From positions 4,774,001 through 4,838,000 of the forward strand of contig OZ255620.1 of assembly GCA_965276665.1 (NCBI GenBank): 64,000 nt of DNA. The letters are read 5' to 3'. The translations under genes and the position numbers were made by a program. Below the pieces are notes generated by a model. That model saw nothing but the letters and a program-made list of their open reading frames with translations, did not search any database and was not told the origin of the DNA. The stretch is from CAWGJC01 sp965276665. Its GTDB lineage: Bacteria; Pseudomonadota; Alphaproteobacteria; Acetobacterales; Acetobacteraceae. Below are positions 46,601-55,274 of this stretch, in pieces; the first letter of the stretch is position 1; each line of letters starts with the position of its first letter.

Positions 46601-46648
46601 AGTCTGGGGGACTAGGGGGTGTGGATTCGAGTCCCGCCCCTCCGACCA
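46601..46648 (+). repeat. Degenerate copy of tRNA-Pro(GGG) 3' half (attR-like)
   Basis: Forty-eight bases match the 3' half of the tRNA at 43033-43109, from AGTCTGGGGGACT through TTCGA and TCCCGCC to CTCCGACCA, with several mismatches and small shifts. No 5' half is present. With the recombinase fragment beside it, it marks the far end of an element inserted at tRNA-Pro. Confidence 0.8.
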
Positions 46649-46684
46649 ATTCCCCGTCTTCTTATGTCTGTTTTGTTTGGTCAG

Positions 46685-46873
46685 CTATTTCTTGGGCGCC
46701 GTCTCGGTTTGATGGCGGTCCGAGTTCGGCGTTCCCTTAGCTTCGGCTTCGGTCGCGCCGTCTGGAATTCCGTGCTCGTGGCCGGTTTCGTGCGGGCTGG
46801 TGCCCTGCGGCGGAATTTTCTTCCCGCCCTTTGTCTCGGCCGCTTTGTCAGTCATTGCTTCGCTCCCGGCCAT
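46685..46873 (-). CDS. Short hydrophilic ORF, doubtful gene
   Basis: A 62-codon frame (or 56 from ATG 46855), rich in Lys, Glu, Gly and Thr (AETKGGKKIPPQGTSPHETG). No recognisable domain and only a modest ribosome site. It could be a real stress-type small protein or chance. It lies between the element end and the glycan cluster. Confidence 0.35.
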   Translation of the reverse strand: MAGSEAMTDKAAETKGGKKIPPQGTSPHETGHEHGIPDGATEAEAKGTPNSDRHQTETAPKK

Positions 46874-46915
46874 TACGCGTCATTCTAGAACGGACAGTGC
46901 CGCGCGCGGTTGCAG

Positions 46916-48040
46916 TCAGGCTACTGCCGCGATCACCGCGTCGCACACCGCTTCCGCATCCTCATCCGTCAGGTCGGGATGGATCGGCAGGGCCAGGATG
47001 CGGCCGGCGAGGTCTTCAGAGACCGGAAGCGCCGTCCCGTCATGGGCGTCGCGATAGGCGGGCTGATGATGCAGGGGTCGCGGATAATAGATAGTGCTCG
47101 GCACCCCGGCGGTGCGCAGGCCAGCCTGCATCCGGTCGCGCGCCGCGGTGTCGGGCAGCAGAATGGCGTAGATGGCCCATGCGCTCTTGCTGTTGGGCAC
47201 CCGTGCCGGGATGGTGACGCTGTTGCCGAGCCGGCGGTCGTAGATCGCCGCGACTCGGGCGCGACCGGCGAGATCGGCCTCGAACACGTCGAGCTTGGCG
47301 AGCAGAACCGCCGCCTGCAGCGTGTCGAGCCGCCCGTTCATGCCGGTCCTCAGCACTTCGTAGCGCGTCGTGCCTTCGCCATGGGTGCGGAGGCTTCGGT
47401 AGAGCGCGGCCCGTTCGGCGCTCTCGGTGAACAGCGCGCCGCCATCGCCATAGGCGCCTAGCGGCTTGGAGGGAAAGAAACTCACCGCGGTGGCGTCCGC
47501 CGCCGAACCCAGCCGCTTGCCGTAATGGCTGGCGCCAAAACTTTGCGCACAATCATCGAGCGTGAAGAGCTCCGCCTGGGCGGCGACGGCGGAGAGGGCG
47601 GGCCAATCCGCCGGCTGGCCGAACAGGTCGACCCCGATCACCGCGCGCGGCCGCAACCTGCCATGACGGCCGATCTCGGCGATGCGTTGCTTGAGGGCGG
47701 CCGGGTCGATCTGGAACGTCGCGGAATTGACGTCGCAGAACACCGGTGTCGCCCCCAGCACGAGCGGCACCTCGGCGGTTGCCGTGTAGGTGAAGGCGGG
47801 GAGGAAGACCGCATCGCCCGGGCCGATCTCCTCGGCCATCATCGCGATTTGCAGAGCGTCGGTGCCGGAGCTCACGCTCACGCAATGCCCAGCGCCGCAG
47901 AATTCGGCGAGACGTTTCTCCAGCTCGGCGACCTCCGGCCCGAGCACGAATTGGCAATGGGCGAGAACCGTATCGAGCCTTGCGCGAAGTGCCGGAGCGA
48001 TGCGCGCCTGCTGCGCCGCGAGATCGAGGAACTGGATCAC
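46916..48040 (-). CDS. DegT/DnrJ/EryC1/StrS-type sugar aminotransferase
   Basis: A 374-residue PLP enzyme that aminates keto-sugars on nucleotide carriers. MIQFLDLAAQQARIAPALRA at the start, HCVSVSSGTDALQIAM near residue 53, DDCAQSFGASHYGKRLG near 160 and the PLP lysine in VSFFPSKPLGAYGDGGA near 185 are family marks. Its start overlaps the stop of the PglF-type dehydratase gene (ATGA), which would make its 4-keto substrate. Probably for a cell-surface glycan. Confidence 0.94.
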   Translation of the reverse strand: MIQFLDLAAQQARIAPALRARLDTVLAHCQFVLGPEVAELEKRLAEFCGAGHCVSVSSGTDALQIAMMAEEIGPGDAVFLPAFTYTATAEVPLVLGATPVFCDVNSATFQIDPAALKQRIAEIGRHGRLRPRAVIGVDLFGQPADWPALSAVAAQAELFTLDDCAQSFGASHYGKRLGSAADATAVSFFPSKPLGAYGDGGALFTESAERAALYRSLRTHGEGTTRYEVLRTGMNGRLDTLQAAVLLAKLDVFEADLAGRARVAAIYDRRLGNSVTIPARVPNSKSAWAIYAILLPDTAARDRMQAGLRTAGVPSTIYYPRPLHHQPAYRDAHDGTALPVSEDLAGRILALPIHPDLTDEDAEAVCDAVIAAVA

Positions 48041-49965
48041 GTCAGGGATTCCTTGGCTGGCGCGCCGCTCTGGAAGGCGGCGGGATCGGCATATTCCGGC
48101 ACCATGCGGGAGAGGGCGGCGAGCGCGAGGCGGAGCTGGCCGCCTCGGCAGGCCGAGGCGACCTCGTCGATCGCCCGCCCGACGATCGCCGGATCAGCGG
48201 TGCGCGGGACCGCCATCAGCAGGCCGGGATGCCCGGTCGGCACGGGCGGCTCGCGGCCATGGAAGAGCTCTTCGTAGAGCTTCTCTCCCGGCCGCAATCC
48301 GGTGAACCTGATCTCGATATCGGTGTCGGGACGCAACCCGGCGAGGCGCACCATCTGGCGGGCCAGATCGACGATCTTCACCGGCGTTCCCATGTCCAGC
48401 ACGAAGATGCCGCCCTGCGCCATCGCCTCTGGCTGCTCGGCCCCGGTTCCGACGACGCTGGCCTGCAGGACGAGTCCCACCGCCTCGCGCACCGTCATGA
48501 AGTAGCGCGACATGTCCGGATGGGTGATGGTGAGCGGGCCGCCCTGTTCGAGCTGGCGGCGGAACAGCGGCACCACGGAGCCGGTGCTGCCGAGCACATT
48601 GCCGAACCGGACGGTCACGCAGCGCATGCCCGCGCCGCGCCGCGCGGCAATGTCCTGCGCCTGGCAGTACATCTCCGCAAGGCGCTTGGAGGCGCCCATG
48701 ATGCTGGTCGGGTTCACCGCCTTGTCGGTGGAGATCAGCACCATCGCGGCAACGCCCGCCGATCGGGCCGCGTCGGCGACGTTGCGCGTGCCGTACGCGT
48801 TGGTGAGCAGGTCCTCCAGCGGGTTTGCCTCGCCGATCGGCACATGCTTCAGCGCGGCGGCATGGAACACGAGATCCGGCCGCTCCGCCTCCATCACGCG
48901 GCGGATACGGCCCGCGTCCCGCACGTCCGCGATTACCGCGCGGCGGGGCGCGACAGGATGGGTTTCGCCGAGCTCGAGATCGATCTGCCAGAGCGCGAAT
49001 TCCCCGGCATCGAGCAGAACGAGCATTGACGGGCCGAGGGCAGCGACCTGTCGCGCGAGCTCCGAGCCGATCGTGCCGCCTGCCCCGGTGACGAGCACGC
49101 GCCGGCCCTGCACCAGCCGCGCCATGCCGTCGCGATCGAGCGGCACTTGCGGCCGGTTCAGCAGGTCCTCGATCGCGACCGGCTTCAGCTCGAGCCGGGT
49201 GCTGGCCGCGTCGGCCGAGAGCGCCGTCAGGCGCGGGGCGCGGCGGACCGGAATTGCCCGTGCCTCCGCCGCTTCGATCAGCGCCGCGAGGGGGTCGCCG
49301 GCCAGATCCTGCTCTGTGACCACCACAGCCGCGGGCGATCGTCCCTCGGCGCGCAGCCTGTCGAGCACCTGGCCGGCATCCGTGATCGCGCCCAGGATCG
49401 GCTGGCCGTGAATGCGCCGCCCGGTCTGGCCACCTCCCTTACCCAGCAGACCGAGCACCCGGAAGCCGGCATTGCGATCCTGCCCGATCGCCCGGATGAA
49501 GAGATCGGCCCCTTCGCCAGCGCCCGCGAGGAGAACCGGCCGCATCGAGGCCGTCTCGCCGCGCTGCCACCGGGCACCATGTCCGTGCGTCAGCCGATAG
49601 AAAATCCTGGGCGCGGCGAGAACCGCGAACAGGCTGAAGGCATGGATCACCGGGAAAGCCTCTGTCGGCAGCCCATGCCGCCCGGCGACCAGCAGCACCG
49701 CGAACAATGCGGCACCCCCCGCGCTGCTGCCAGCGACCGCGAGCAGGTCGGCAAGCCCGGAGAAGCGCCAGTATTGCAGCGGCAGGCGAAAGGGCAGGCC
49801 GGCGATCAGCAGGCTGGCGGACCCGTCGCCGAGCCAGGCGAGCGGCCGCCAGGCATCCGCCCCGGGCAGCGCGAGCCAGCGGGCAAGCGGCACGGCGAGC
49901 GCGGCCAGCGCGCCGTCTAGCGCGATGTTGACGATGATTCGGTTGAGCGAGCGCTGCGAGGCCAC
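48037..49965 (-). CDS. Nucleotide-sugar 4,6-dehydratase/epimerase, PglF/FlaA1/CapD type
   Basis: A 642-residue protein. About four N-terminal membrane helices (e.g. FPVIHAFSLFAVLAAPRIFY) are followed by a CoA/NAD-fold linker and a C-terminal short-chain dehydrogenase domain, RRVLVTGAGGTIGSELARQV near residue 290. The catalytic region reads STDKAVNPTSIMGASKRLAE: methionine replaces the usual tyrosine of YxxxK, as in PglF-type dehydratases. It likely makes a UDP-4-keto-6-deoxy sugar for the downstream aminotransferase. GTG 49965 or TTG 49968. Confidence 0.93.
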   Translation of the reverse strand: MASQRSLNRIIVNIALDGALAALAVPLARWLALPGADAWRPLAWLGDGSASLLIAGLPFRLPLQYWRFSGLADLLAVAGSSAGGAALFAVLLVAGRHGLPTEAFPVIHAFSLFAVLAAPRIFYRLTHGHGARWQRGETASMRPVLLAGAGEGADLFIRAIGQDRNAGFRVLGLLGKGGGQTGRRIHGQPILGAITDAGQVLDRLRAEGRSPAAVVVTEQDLAGDPLAALIEAAEARAIPVRRAPRLTALSADAASTRLELKPVAIEDLLNRPQVPLDRDGMARLVQGRRVLVTGAGGTIGSELARQVAALGPSMLVLLDAGEFALWQIDLELGETHPVAPRRAVIADVRDAGRIRRVMEAERPDLVFHAAALKHVPIGEANPLEDLLTNAYGTRNVADAARSAGVAAMVLISTDKAVNPTSIMGASKRLAEMYCQAQDIAARRGAGMRCVTVRFGNVLGSTGSVVPLFRRQLEQGGPLTITHPDMSRYFMTVREAVGLVLQASVVGTGAEQPEAMAQGGIFVLDMGTPVKIVDLARQMVRLAGLRPDTDIEIRFTGLRPGEKLYEELFHGREPPVPTGHPGLLMAVPRTADPAIVGRAIDEVASACRGGQLRLALAALSRMVPEYADPAAFQSGAPAKESLT

Positions 49966-49976
49966 CAAGCCGCCTA

Positions 49977-50003
49977 TAGAGCATTTTCGCCCGAGGTGAA
50001 GAG
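49977..50003. repeat. Truncated GAGCAT-type element
   Basis: TAGAGCATTTTCGCCCGAGG, then TGAAGAG, looks like the left half and centre of the short palindrome at 11198-11245. The right arm is degenerate. It lies in the 120 bp between the divergent dehydratase and WecA-type genes. Confidence 0.5.
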
Positions 50004-50086
50004 GGTGGGACCATGGCATGCGGCGCTGTTGCCGCCCCTGACCGGCTGTGCTTTCTGCGTCGCATCCTCGGTCCACCGGAGACGGC

Positions 50087-51139
50087 TTGACCCTCGCGGC
50101 CTTCCTTCGCCATCTCCTGTTCTGCCTCTGCCTCGCCGGGCTGTCCGCCAGCACGGTGCAGATGATGGTCGGGCTCGGTATCATGGACCGGCCGGATCCG
50201 CGGAAGGCGCACCGCGTCCCGGTGCCGAAATGCGGCGGCGTCGGACCGGTGGTGGCGTTTCTCGCCGGCATCTTCATCCTCTACCACTTCGCCGATTTCG
50301 CCCGCCTCGCCGACCCGTATTTCCGGGGGGTGATCATGGCCGCGCTGGCGATCGCCGTGGTGTCCCTGATCGATGATCTGCGTGACTTCCCGTTCGTGGT
50401 GAAGCTGGCTGCACAGTTGCTGGCCGCCGCGCTCGCCCTCGGCAGCGGACTCTATGTCAGCGTGTTCCGGCTGCCATGGATCGGCCCGGTCGATACGGGA
50501 TGGTTCGGCATCGCGCTCACGCTCGGCTGGCTGATGTTCGCCACCAACGCGATGAATTTCGTCGATGGCCTGAATGGGCTCTGCGCGGGCGTCGCCATCA
50601 TCGCTTGCGCATTCCTGGCGCTGATCGGGGCGTTGTCGGGCGGCTGGTTCGTCTATTTCGCCGCCATGCTGCTGGCAGCGGGGCTGATCGGCTTCCTGCC
50701 GTTCAACTTTCCCCGTGCGCGCATCTTCATGGGCGATGTCGGCAGCCAGTTCTGCGGATTCGTGCTCGCGGTGCTGGCGGTGGCGGCGAGTCGCTTTCAG
50801 TCGGTCGAGCTTTCCTTCCTGCTCGTGCCGTTGCTGCTCTCCGGCGTCCTCTACGACGTGGCCTTCACCCTGCTCCGCCGGCTGGCGGCCGGTGACCGGA
50901 TCACCGAAGCGCATCGAGGCCATCTTTACCAGCTCGCGCACCGAACCGGGCTGCCGGCAACGACGGTGACGCTCGTGCATTGGGGCTTCGCCGTATGGGG
51001 CGGACTCACCTGCCTCGCCTTCATCGCCACTAGCGGGCCGTTGAAGCCGCTCATCGTGCTGCTGCCGGTCCCGGTGCAGCTCGCCTGGACGGTCTGGGTG
51101 CTGCACCGGGCACGGCGCGCCGAAATCGGCCCATGGTAG
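50087..51139 (+). CDS. WecA/MraY-family polyprenyl-phosphate sugar-1-phosphate transferase
   Basis: A roughly 350-residue membrane protein with about ten helices. Family motifs are present: LIDDLRDFPFVVKL near residue 100, the catalytic ATNAMNFVDGLNGLCAG near 155 and ARIFMGDVGSQFCGF near 220. It attaches a sugar phosphate to undecaprenyl phosphate, starting a surface glycan. TTG at 50087 has GGAGACGG upstream; ATG at 50048 would add 13 residues. Divergent from the dehydratase and aminotransferase genes, with which it likely acts. Confidence 0.92.
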   Translation: MTLAAFLRHLLFCLCLAGLSASTVQMMVGLGIMDRPDPRKAHRVPVPKCGGVGPVVAFLAGIFILYHFADFARLADPYFRGVIMAALAIAVVSLIDDLRDFPFVVKLAAQLLAAALALGSGLYVSVFRLPWIGPVDTGWFGIALTLGWLMFATNAMNFVDGLNGLCAGVAIIACAFLALIGALSGGWFVYFAAMLLAAGLIGFLPFNFPRARIFMGDVGSQFCGFVLAVLAVAASRFQSVELSFLLVPLLLSGVLYDVAFTLLRRLAAGDRITEAHRGHLYQLAHRTGLPATTVTLVHWGFAVWGGLTCLAFIATSGPLKPLIVLLPVPVQLAWTVWVLHRARRAEIGPW

Positions 51140-51161
51140 TTTTCGCGACCGGAGAAGCCCG

Positions 51162-51593
51162 ATGAAGCTGCTTTCCCTCCTGCTGATCCTGCTGGCCCTC
51201 GCGACCGCGGCGAGCGCGCAGACCCGTCCCGGCCCGCATCGCGCGCCGCCGAACTATCCGGTTGCCATCGGTCCCGGACTGTCGACCTGTGCGCAATTCG
51301 AGCATCTGCACTATCAGGACCCCTCGATGGCGGATGCGTATTTCGTCTGGGCTGAGGGGTACCTCTCGGGCCTGGATGATCACTTCATCGACGACGGCGT
51401 GCCCGCCGACATCCTGCCGCCGAACCTCTCGAACGACGATCAGAAGAAGTTCCTCGACGAGTTCTGCCGCGCCCATCCCGATGCTCCCTACATGCAAGGG
51501 GTGGCGGCGCTGTTCGCGCTGATGCGCCGACAGCAGGGCATCGGGGATGCGCCGGCGGCCCCGAACCCGGCAGCAGCGCGCCGCGCGCATTGA
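51162..51593 (+). CDS. Secreted protein of unknown function (HdeA-like cysteine pattern)
   Basis: A 143-residue protein with a Sec signal peptide (MKLLSLLLILLALATAASAQ). The mature part has two cysteines, in GLSTCAQFEHL and DEFCRAHPDAPYMQGVAALF, spaced as in small disulphide-linked periplasmic proteins such as HdeA. The central AYFVWAEGYLSGLDD recalls that family too. Role unknown. ATG at 51162 with GGAG about 8 bases upstream. Confidence 0.75.
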   Translation: MKLLSLLLILLALATAASAQTRPGPHRAPPNYPVAIGPGLSTCAQFEHLHYQDPSMADAYFVWAEGYLSGLDDHFIDDGVPADILPPNLSNDDQKKFLDEFCRAHPDAPYMQGVAALFALMRRQQGIGDAPAAPNPAAARRAH

Positions 51594-51645
51594 CCGCGCC
51601 ACCCGGGCAACGCAGGCTCCAGCGGCACGGAGGGCGGGAGGCAGA

Positions 51646-52620
51646 ATGACGCGGGTCGCGGTGCTGGATGACTGGCAGAACGTCGCCGAACGCTGCGCGG
51701 ACTGGCGCCGGCTCGCGGAGAAAGCGGAGCTCCATTATTTCCGGCGCGCCTTCGGCTCCGAGGATGAGGCTGCGGAGGCGCTTGACGGGTTTGACGTGCT
51801 GATCGCGATGCGCGAGCGCATGCCATTCCCGGAATCGATGATCGATCGTCTGCCGTCGCTCCGCATGATTTCGTTGACCGGCGCGCGCGCGCCCTCGCTT
51901 GACCTCGATGCCTGCACACGTCGCGGCATTCTCGTCTGCAATACAGGCAGCGCATCCCCCTCCGCCACGGCGGAACTCGCGCTTGGCCTGATGATCGCGG
52001 CCGTCCGCCCGATCATTGGGGGCGACAATGCGATCCGGGCCGGCCGCTTCCAGGAGGATGTGCAGCCCGGCCTTGCTCTCGCCGGCCGCACGCTCGGCGT
52101 GATCGGGCTCGGGCGGCTCGGTGCGCAGATGGCGAAATTCGGCTTGGCGCTCGAGATGACTGTGATCGCCTGGAGCCAGAATCTCACCGACGAACGGGCG
52201 CGGGAGGTCGGCGTCACCCGTGTGGAAAAGGATCGGCTGCTGGTAGAATCGAATGTGGTGAGCCTGCACCTTCCGCTCTCCGATCGTTCCCGTGGCATCC
52301 TGGGGGTCGCCGATCTAGAGCGGATGAAACCGGGCGCGGTGCTGATCAACACCTCACGCGGACCGCTGGTGAACGAGGCGGCCCTGATCCGCGCGGTGCG
52401 CGAGGGACGGCTCGTGGCCGCCCTCGACGTCTACGACGAGGAGCCCCTGCCGAAGGACCACCCGTTCCGCACGTCGCGGCACACCGTGCTGACACCGCAT
52501 CTCGGCTACAATGTGCGGGACACGTTCGAGCGCTTCTACCAGGACAGCACCGAAAACGTCCTGGCCTTCCTGGACGGCAGGCCGGTACGGATGCTCAACC
52601 CGGAAGCACGGCGCGGCTGA
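51646..52620 (+). CDS. D-2-hydroxyacid dehydrogenase family protein
   Basis: A 324-residue NAD(P)-dependent enzyme. The Rossmann loop is GVIGLGRLGAQMAKFG near residue 145. The catalytic arginine is in LINTSRGPLVNEAAL, the glutamate in DVYDEEPLPKDHPF and the histidine in LTPHLGYN. It interconverts 2-keto acids and D-2-hydroxy acids; substrate not assignable. ATG at 51646 with GGGAGG about 6 bases upstream. It is followed 32 bp later by a zinc alcohol dehydrogenase. Confidence 0.92.
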   Translation: MTRVAVLDDWQNVAERCADWRRLAEKAELHYFRRAFGSEDEAAEALDGFDVLIAMRERMPFPESMIDRLPSLRMISLTGARAPSLDLDACTRRGILVCNTGSASPSATAELALGLMIAAVRPIIGGDNAIRAGRFQEDVQPGLALAGRTLGVIGLGRLGAQMAKFGLALEMTVIAWSQNLTDERAREVGVTRVEKDRLLVESNVVSLHLPLSDRSRGILGVADLERMKPGAVLINTSRGPLVNEAALIRAVREGRLVAALDVYDEEPLPKDHPFRTSRHTVLTPHLGYNVRDTFERFYQDSTENVLAFLDGRPVRMLNPEARRG

Positions 52621-52652
52621 CGGCGCCCAACGAAACACAGGGAGGACCTATC

Positions 52653-53714
52653 ATGCGCGCCTGGGCCGTCATCGAGAACGGGAAACCGCTGCAGGAGATC
52701 GAGTTGCCGACGCCGGAACCGACCGGCACCGAGGTGCTGCTCGAAGTCACCCATTGCGGCGTGTGCCACTCCGACTTGCATATCTGGGAGGGGTTCTACG
52801 ATCTCGGGAGCGGCCGGCAGATGTCGCTCAAGGACCGCGGCGTCGTGCTGCCCCTCGCCATGGGACATGAGATCGTCGGCCGGGTGGCCAAGCTTGGCCC
52901 CGATGCCCAGGGCGTGAAGCTGGGCGACCTTCGCATCGTTTTCCCCTGGGTCGGGTGCGGCGAATGCGCTATTTGCCTGGCGGAGGACGACAATATGTGT
53001 CCGCAGGCCCGCTCGCTCGGCGTGTTCCGCAACGGCGGCTATGCCACGCATGTCGTGGCCCCGCATTCGCGGCATCTGGTCGATCCGGGGTCGATCGAGC
53101 CGGCGATTGCGGCGACCTATGCGTGTTCGGGGCTCACCGTCTATTCGGCGATCCGCAAGGTGTTGCCGCTTCCGCCTGACACGCCGGTGGTGCTGGTCGG
53201 CGCCGGCGGCCTCGGGCTCGCGGCGATCGCGGTGCTGAAGGCGCTCGGTCACGAGCGCATCGTCAGCGTCGATGTCGGCGCCGACAAGCTGGAAGCCGCA
53301 CGGGCAGCCGGCGCGACCGACACGGTGGACGCCTCCAAGGGCGACGCGACCGCCGCGATTATCGCCGCCTGCGGCGGCCCGGCCGGCGCGATCATCGATT
53401 TGGTGAACGGCACCGCGACCGCCCGCTTTGCCTTCGACGCGCTCGGGAAGGGAGGCAAATTGGTGCAGGTCGGCCTGTTCGGCGGAGAGCTCACGCTGGC
53501 GCTCCCGCTGATGGCGATGCGAGCGTTGACGGTGCAGGGCAGCTATGTCGGCAATCCGAAGGAGCTGCGCGAGTTGGTCGCGCTCGCTCAGGGAGGCAAG
53601 GTGCCGTCGATTCCGGTCACCACGATGCCGCAATTCTCTGCCGACGAGGCTTTGATGCGCCTGAAAGCCGGAAAGGTCACGGGGCGGATCGTCCTGAGGG
53701 CGGAGGCGGCCTGA
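52653..53714 (+). CDS. Zinc-dependent alcohol dehydrogenase
   Basis: A 353-residue medium-chain dehydrogenase. The catalytic zinc ligands are in HCGVCHSDLH near residue 37 and GHEIVG near 70; the four structural-zinc cysteines are in GCGECAICLAEDDNMCPQ near 105. The NAD loop is VLVGAGGLGLAAI near 180. It oxidises alcohols or reduces aldehydes in the cytoplasm. AGGGAGGACC precedes the ATG. Probably co-transcribed with the hydroxyacid dehydrogenase. Confidence 0.94.
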   Translation: MRAWAVIENGKPLQEIELPTPEPTGTEVLLEVTHCGVCHSDLHIWEGFYDLGSGRQMSLKDRGVVLPLAMGHEIVGRVAKLGPDAQGVKLGDLRIVFPWVGCGECAICLAEDDNMCPQARSLGVFRNGGYATHVVAPHSRHLVDPGSIEPAIAATYACSGLTVYSAIRKVLPLPPDTPVVLVGAGGLGLAAIAVLKALGHERIVSVDVGADKLEAARAAGATDTVDASKGDATAAIIAACGGPAGAIIDLVNGTATARFAFDALGKGGKLVQVGLFGGELTLALPLMAMRALTVQGSYVGNPKELRELVALAQGGKVPSIPVTTMPQFSADEALMRLKAGKVTGRIVLRAEAA

Positions 53715-53740
53715 GCCCAGGCCGCCGGGCGGAGAGCCCG

Positions 53741-53977
53741 TCAGTCGCAGTCGCAGCCCGGGGTCGGCCCTTGGGCGCGGCGGACGACATGGTGGTCGAT
53801 CCACTCCGCAACCAGGCGGCGGGCCTCGTTGAGCGAGGCCTCCGGGTGGTGGATGCGGTATAGCGTGGTGCAGGCACGGAACGCCTCGAGATCCGCGGTG
53901 CCGTGACCCCGCAGATCGCGGTAGGCTGTCACCACGGCGCGCTCGCAGCGCCTGGCAATTGTTCTGGTCTCGTCCAC
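53741..53977 (-). CDS. Small conserved-looking protein, unknown function
   Basis: A 78-residue soluble protein, mostly helical (RRCERAVVTAYRDLRGHGTA, then LNEARRLVAEWIDHHV), ending in GCDCD. The frame between two genes on opposite sides is fully open and codon use looks genuine. I do not recognise a family. Confidence 0.6.
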   Translation of the reverse strand: MDETRTIARRCERAVVTAYRDLRGHGTADLEAFRACTTLYRIHHPEASLNEARRLVAEWIDHHVVRRAQGPTPGCDCD

Positions 53978-54075
53978 GGGCGCCTCTCAATTGCGAATCG
54001 TTCGCAGATTGTACAGGAGTTTAGGACCGATCCGCCGGTGGCGGCAAGCGTCGCCCGTCTATCTTTACCGAGGTC

Positions 54076-55146
54076 TTACCCCTTTCGCACGAGATCCGCG
54101 AGCGCGCGCCCCACTTCCTCGGTGCCCGCCTGGCCGCCCATATCCCGCGTGCGGGGGCCGGCTTCCTGCAGCAGCGTCTCGATGGCCGCGCTGATCGCAT
54201 CCGCCGCCGGCTTCTCGCCCAGATGCTCGAGCATCAGAGCGGCCGACCAGATCTGGCCGATCGGGTTGCAGATGTGCTGGCCCGCGATATCGGGCGCTGA
54301 CCCGTGCACCGGCTCGAACATCGAGGGATGCGCCCGTTCCGGATTGATGTTGGCCGAGGGCGCGATGCCGATGGAACCGGCGACCGCCGGTCCTAGATCG
54401 CTCAAAATATCGCCGAAGAGGTTAGAGCCCACGACCACGTCGAACCAGTCCGGATGCTGGACGAAGTGCGCGCACAGGATGTCGATGTGGTATTGCGCCG
54501 TCTTCACCTCCGGAAAATTCCTCGCCATCGCGGCGAACCGCTCATCCCAGTAGGGCATGGTGAAGGTGATGCCGTTCGACTTCGTCGCCGAGGTGAGGTG
54601 CCGTCGCGGCCGGGTCATCGCCAGCTCGAAGGCGTAGCGCAGGATGCGGTCGGTGCCGTGCCGGGTCAGGACGCTCTGCTGCGAGACGAATTCCCGGTCC
54701 GTGCCTTCAAACATGCGACCGCCGACGCTCGAATACTCGCCTTCCGTATTCTCGCGGACGACGTAGAAATCGATGTCCTTCTCCGTACGGTTGGCAAGCG
54801 GCGTGCGCACCCCCGGCATCAGCTTGCAGGGGCGAAGGCTGACATACTGGTCGAAGCCGCGACGGATCGGGATCAGCAAGCCCCAGAGCGAGATATGGTC
54901 CGGCACGCCGGGCCAGCCGACCGCGCCGAGCAGGATGCTGTCGCTCTCGCGAAGCTGATCGAGACCATCCTCCGGCATCATCCGCCCCGTCCTCTGGTAG
55001 CGCTCGCAAGACCAGTCGTAATCGGTCGTTGTCAGCGTGAACTCGAAGCGATTGGCCGCCGCAGCCAACACCCGGAGCGCTTCCGGGACCGTCTCTTTTC
55101 CGATTCCGTCTCCGGGGATGACGGCGATGCGATGCGTGCGGGCCAT
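54076..55146 (-). CDS. Tartrate/D-malate dehydrogenase (isopropylmalate dehydrogenase family)
   Basis: A 356-residue beta-decarboxylating dehydrogenase. It starts HRIAVIPGDGIGKETVPEAL; RENTEGEYSSVG near residue 130 and the metal site SNLFGDILSDLGPAVAGSIG near 240 are family marks. SLRPCKLMPGVRTPL and the HISLWGLLIPIRRGFDQY stretch are typical of the tartrate dehydrogenase/D-malate branch (TtuC/DmlA) rather than LeuB. It uses NAD+ and Mn2+. ATG at 55146. Confidence 0.9.
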   Translation of the reverse strand: MARTHRIAVIPGDGIGKETVPEALRVLAAAANRFEFTLTTTDYDWSCERYQRTGRMMPEDGLDQLRESDSILLGAVGWPGVPDHISLWGLLIPIRRGFDQYVSLRPCKLMPGVRTPLANRTEKDIDFYVVRENTEGEYSSVGGRMFEGTDREFVSQQSVLTRHGTDRILRYAFELAMTRPRRHLTSATKSNGITFTMPYWDERFAAMARNFPEVKTAQYHIDILCAHFVQHPDWFDVVVGSNLFGDILSDLGPAVAGSIGIAPSANINPERAHPSMFEPVHGSAPDIAGQHICNPIGQIWSAALMLEHLGEKPAADAISAAIETLLQEAGPRTRDMGGQAGTEEVGRALADLVRKG

Positions 55147-55274
55147 CGGGCTGGGCCTCCGTCTCTTTCGCTGGCGATGCCTTCTGGTGCGCCGCGCGCC
55201 CCGCGTCAATCCGCCGCAATGGACCTCGCGCCGATTGCGCGCTAGCAAACGCCAGGCCGGAGCAAGGGCAGGGG

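Noticed and set aside
46601..46648. A second complete tRNA-Pro gene
   Set aside because: Only the 3' half is present; the upstream bases do not form an acceptor 5' strand or D arm.
49439..51106. 555-codon minus-strand frame over the WecA-type gene
   Set aside because: Shadow frame: charged, repetitive and without motifs, opposite a clear WecA/MraY-type membrane protein.
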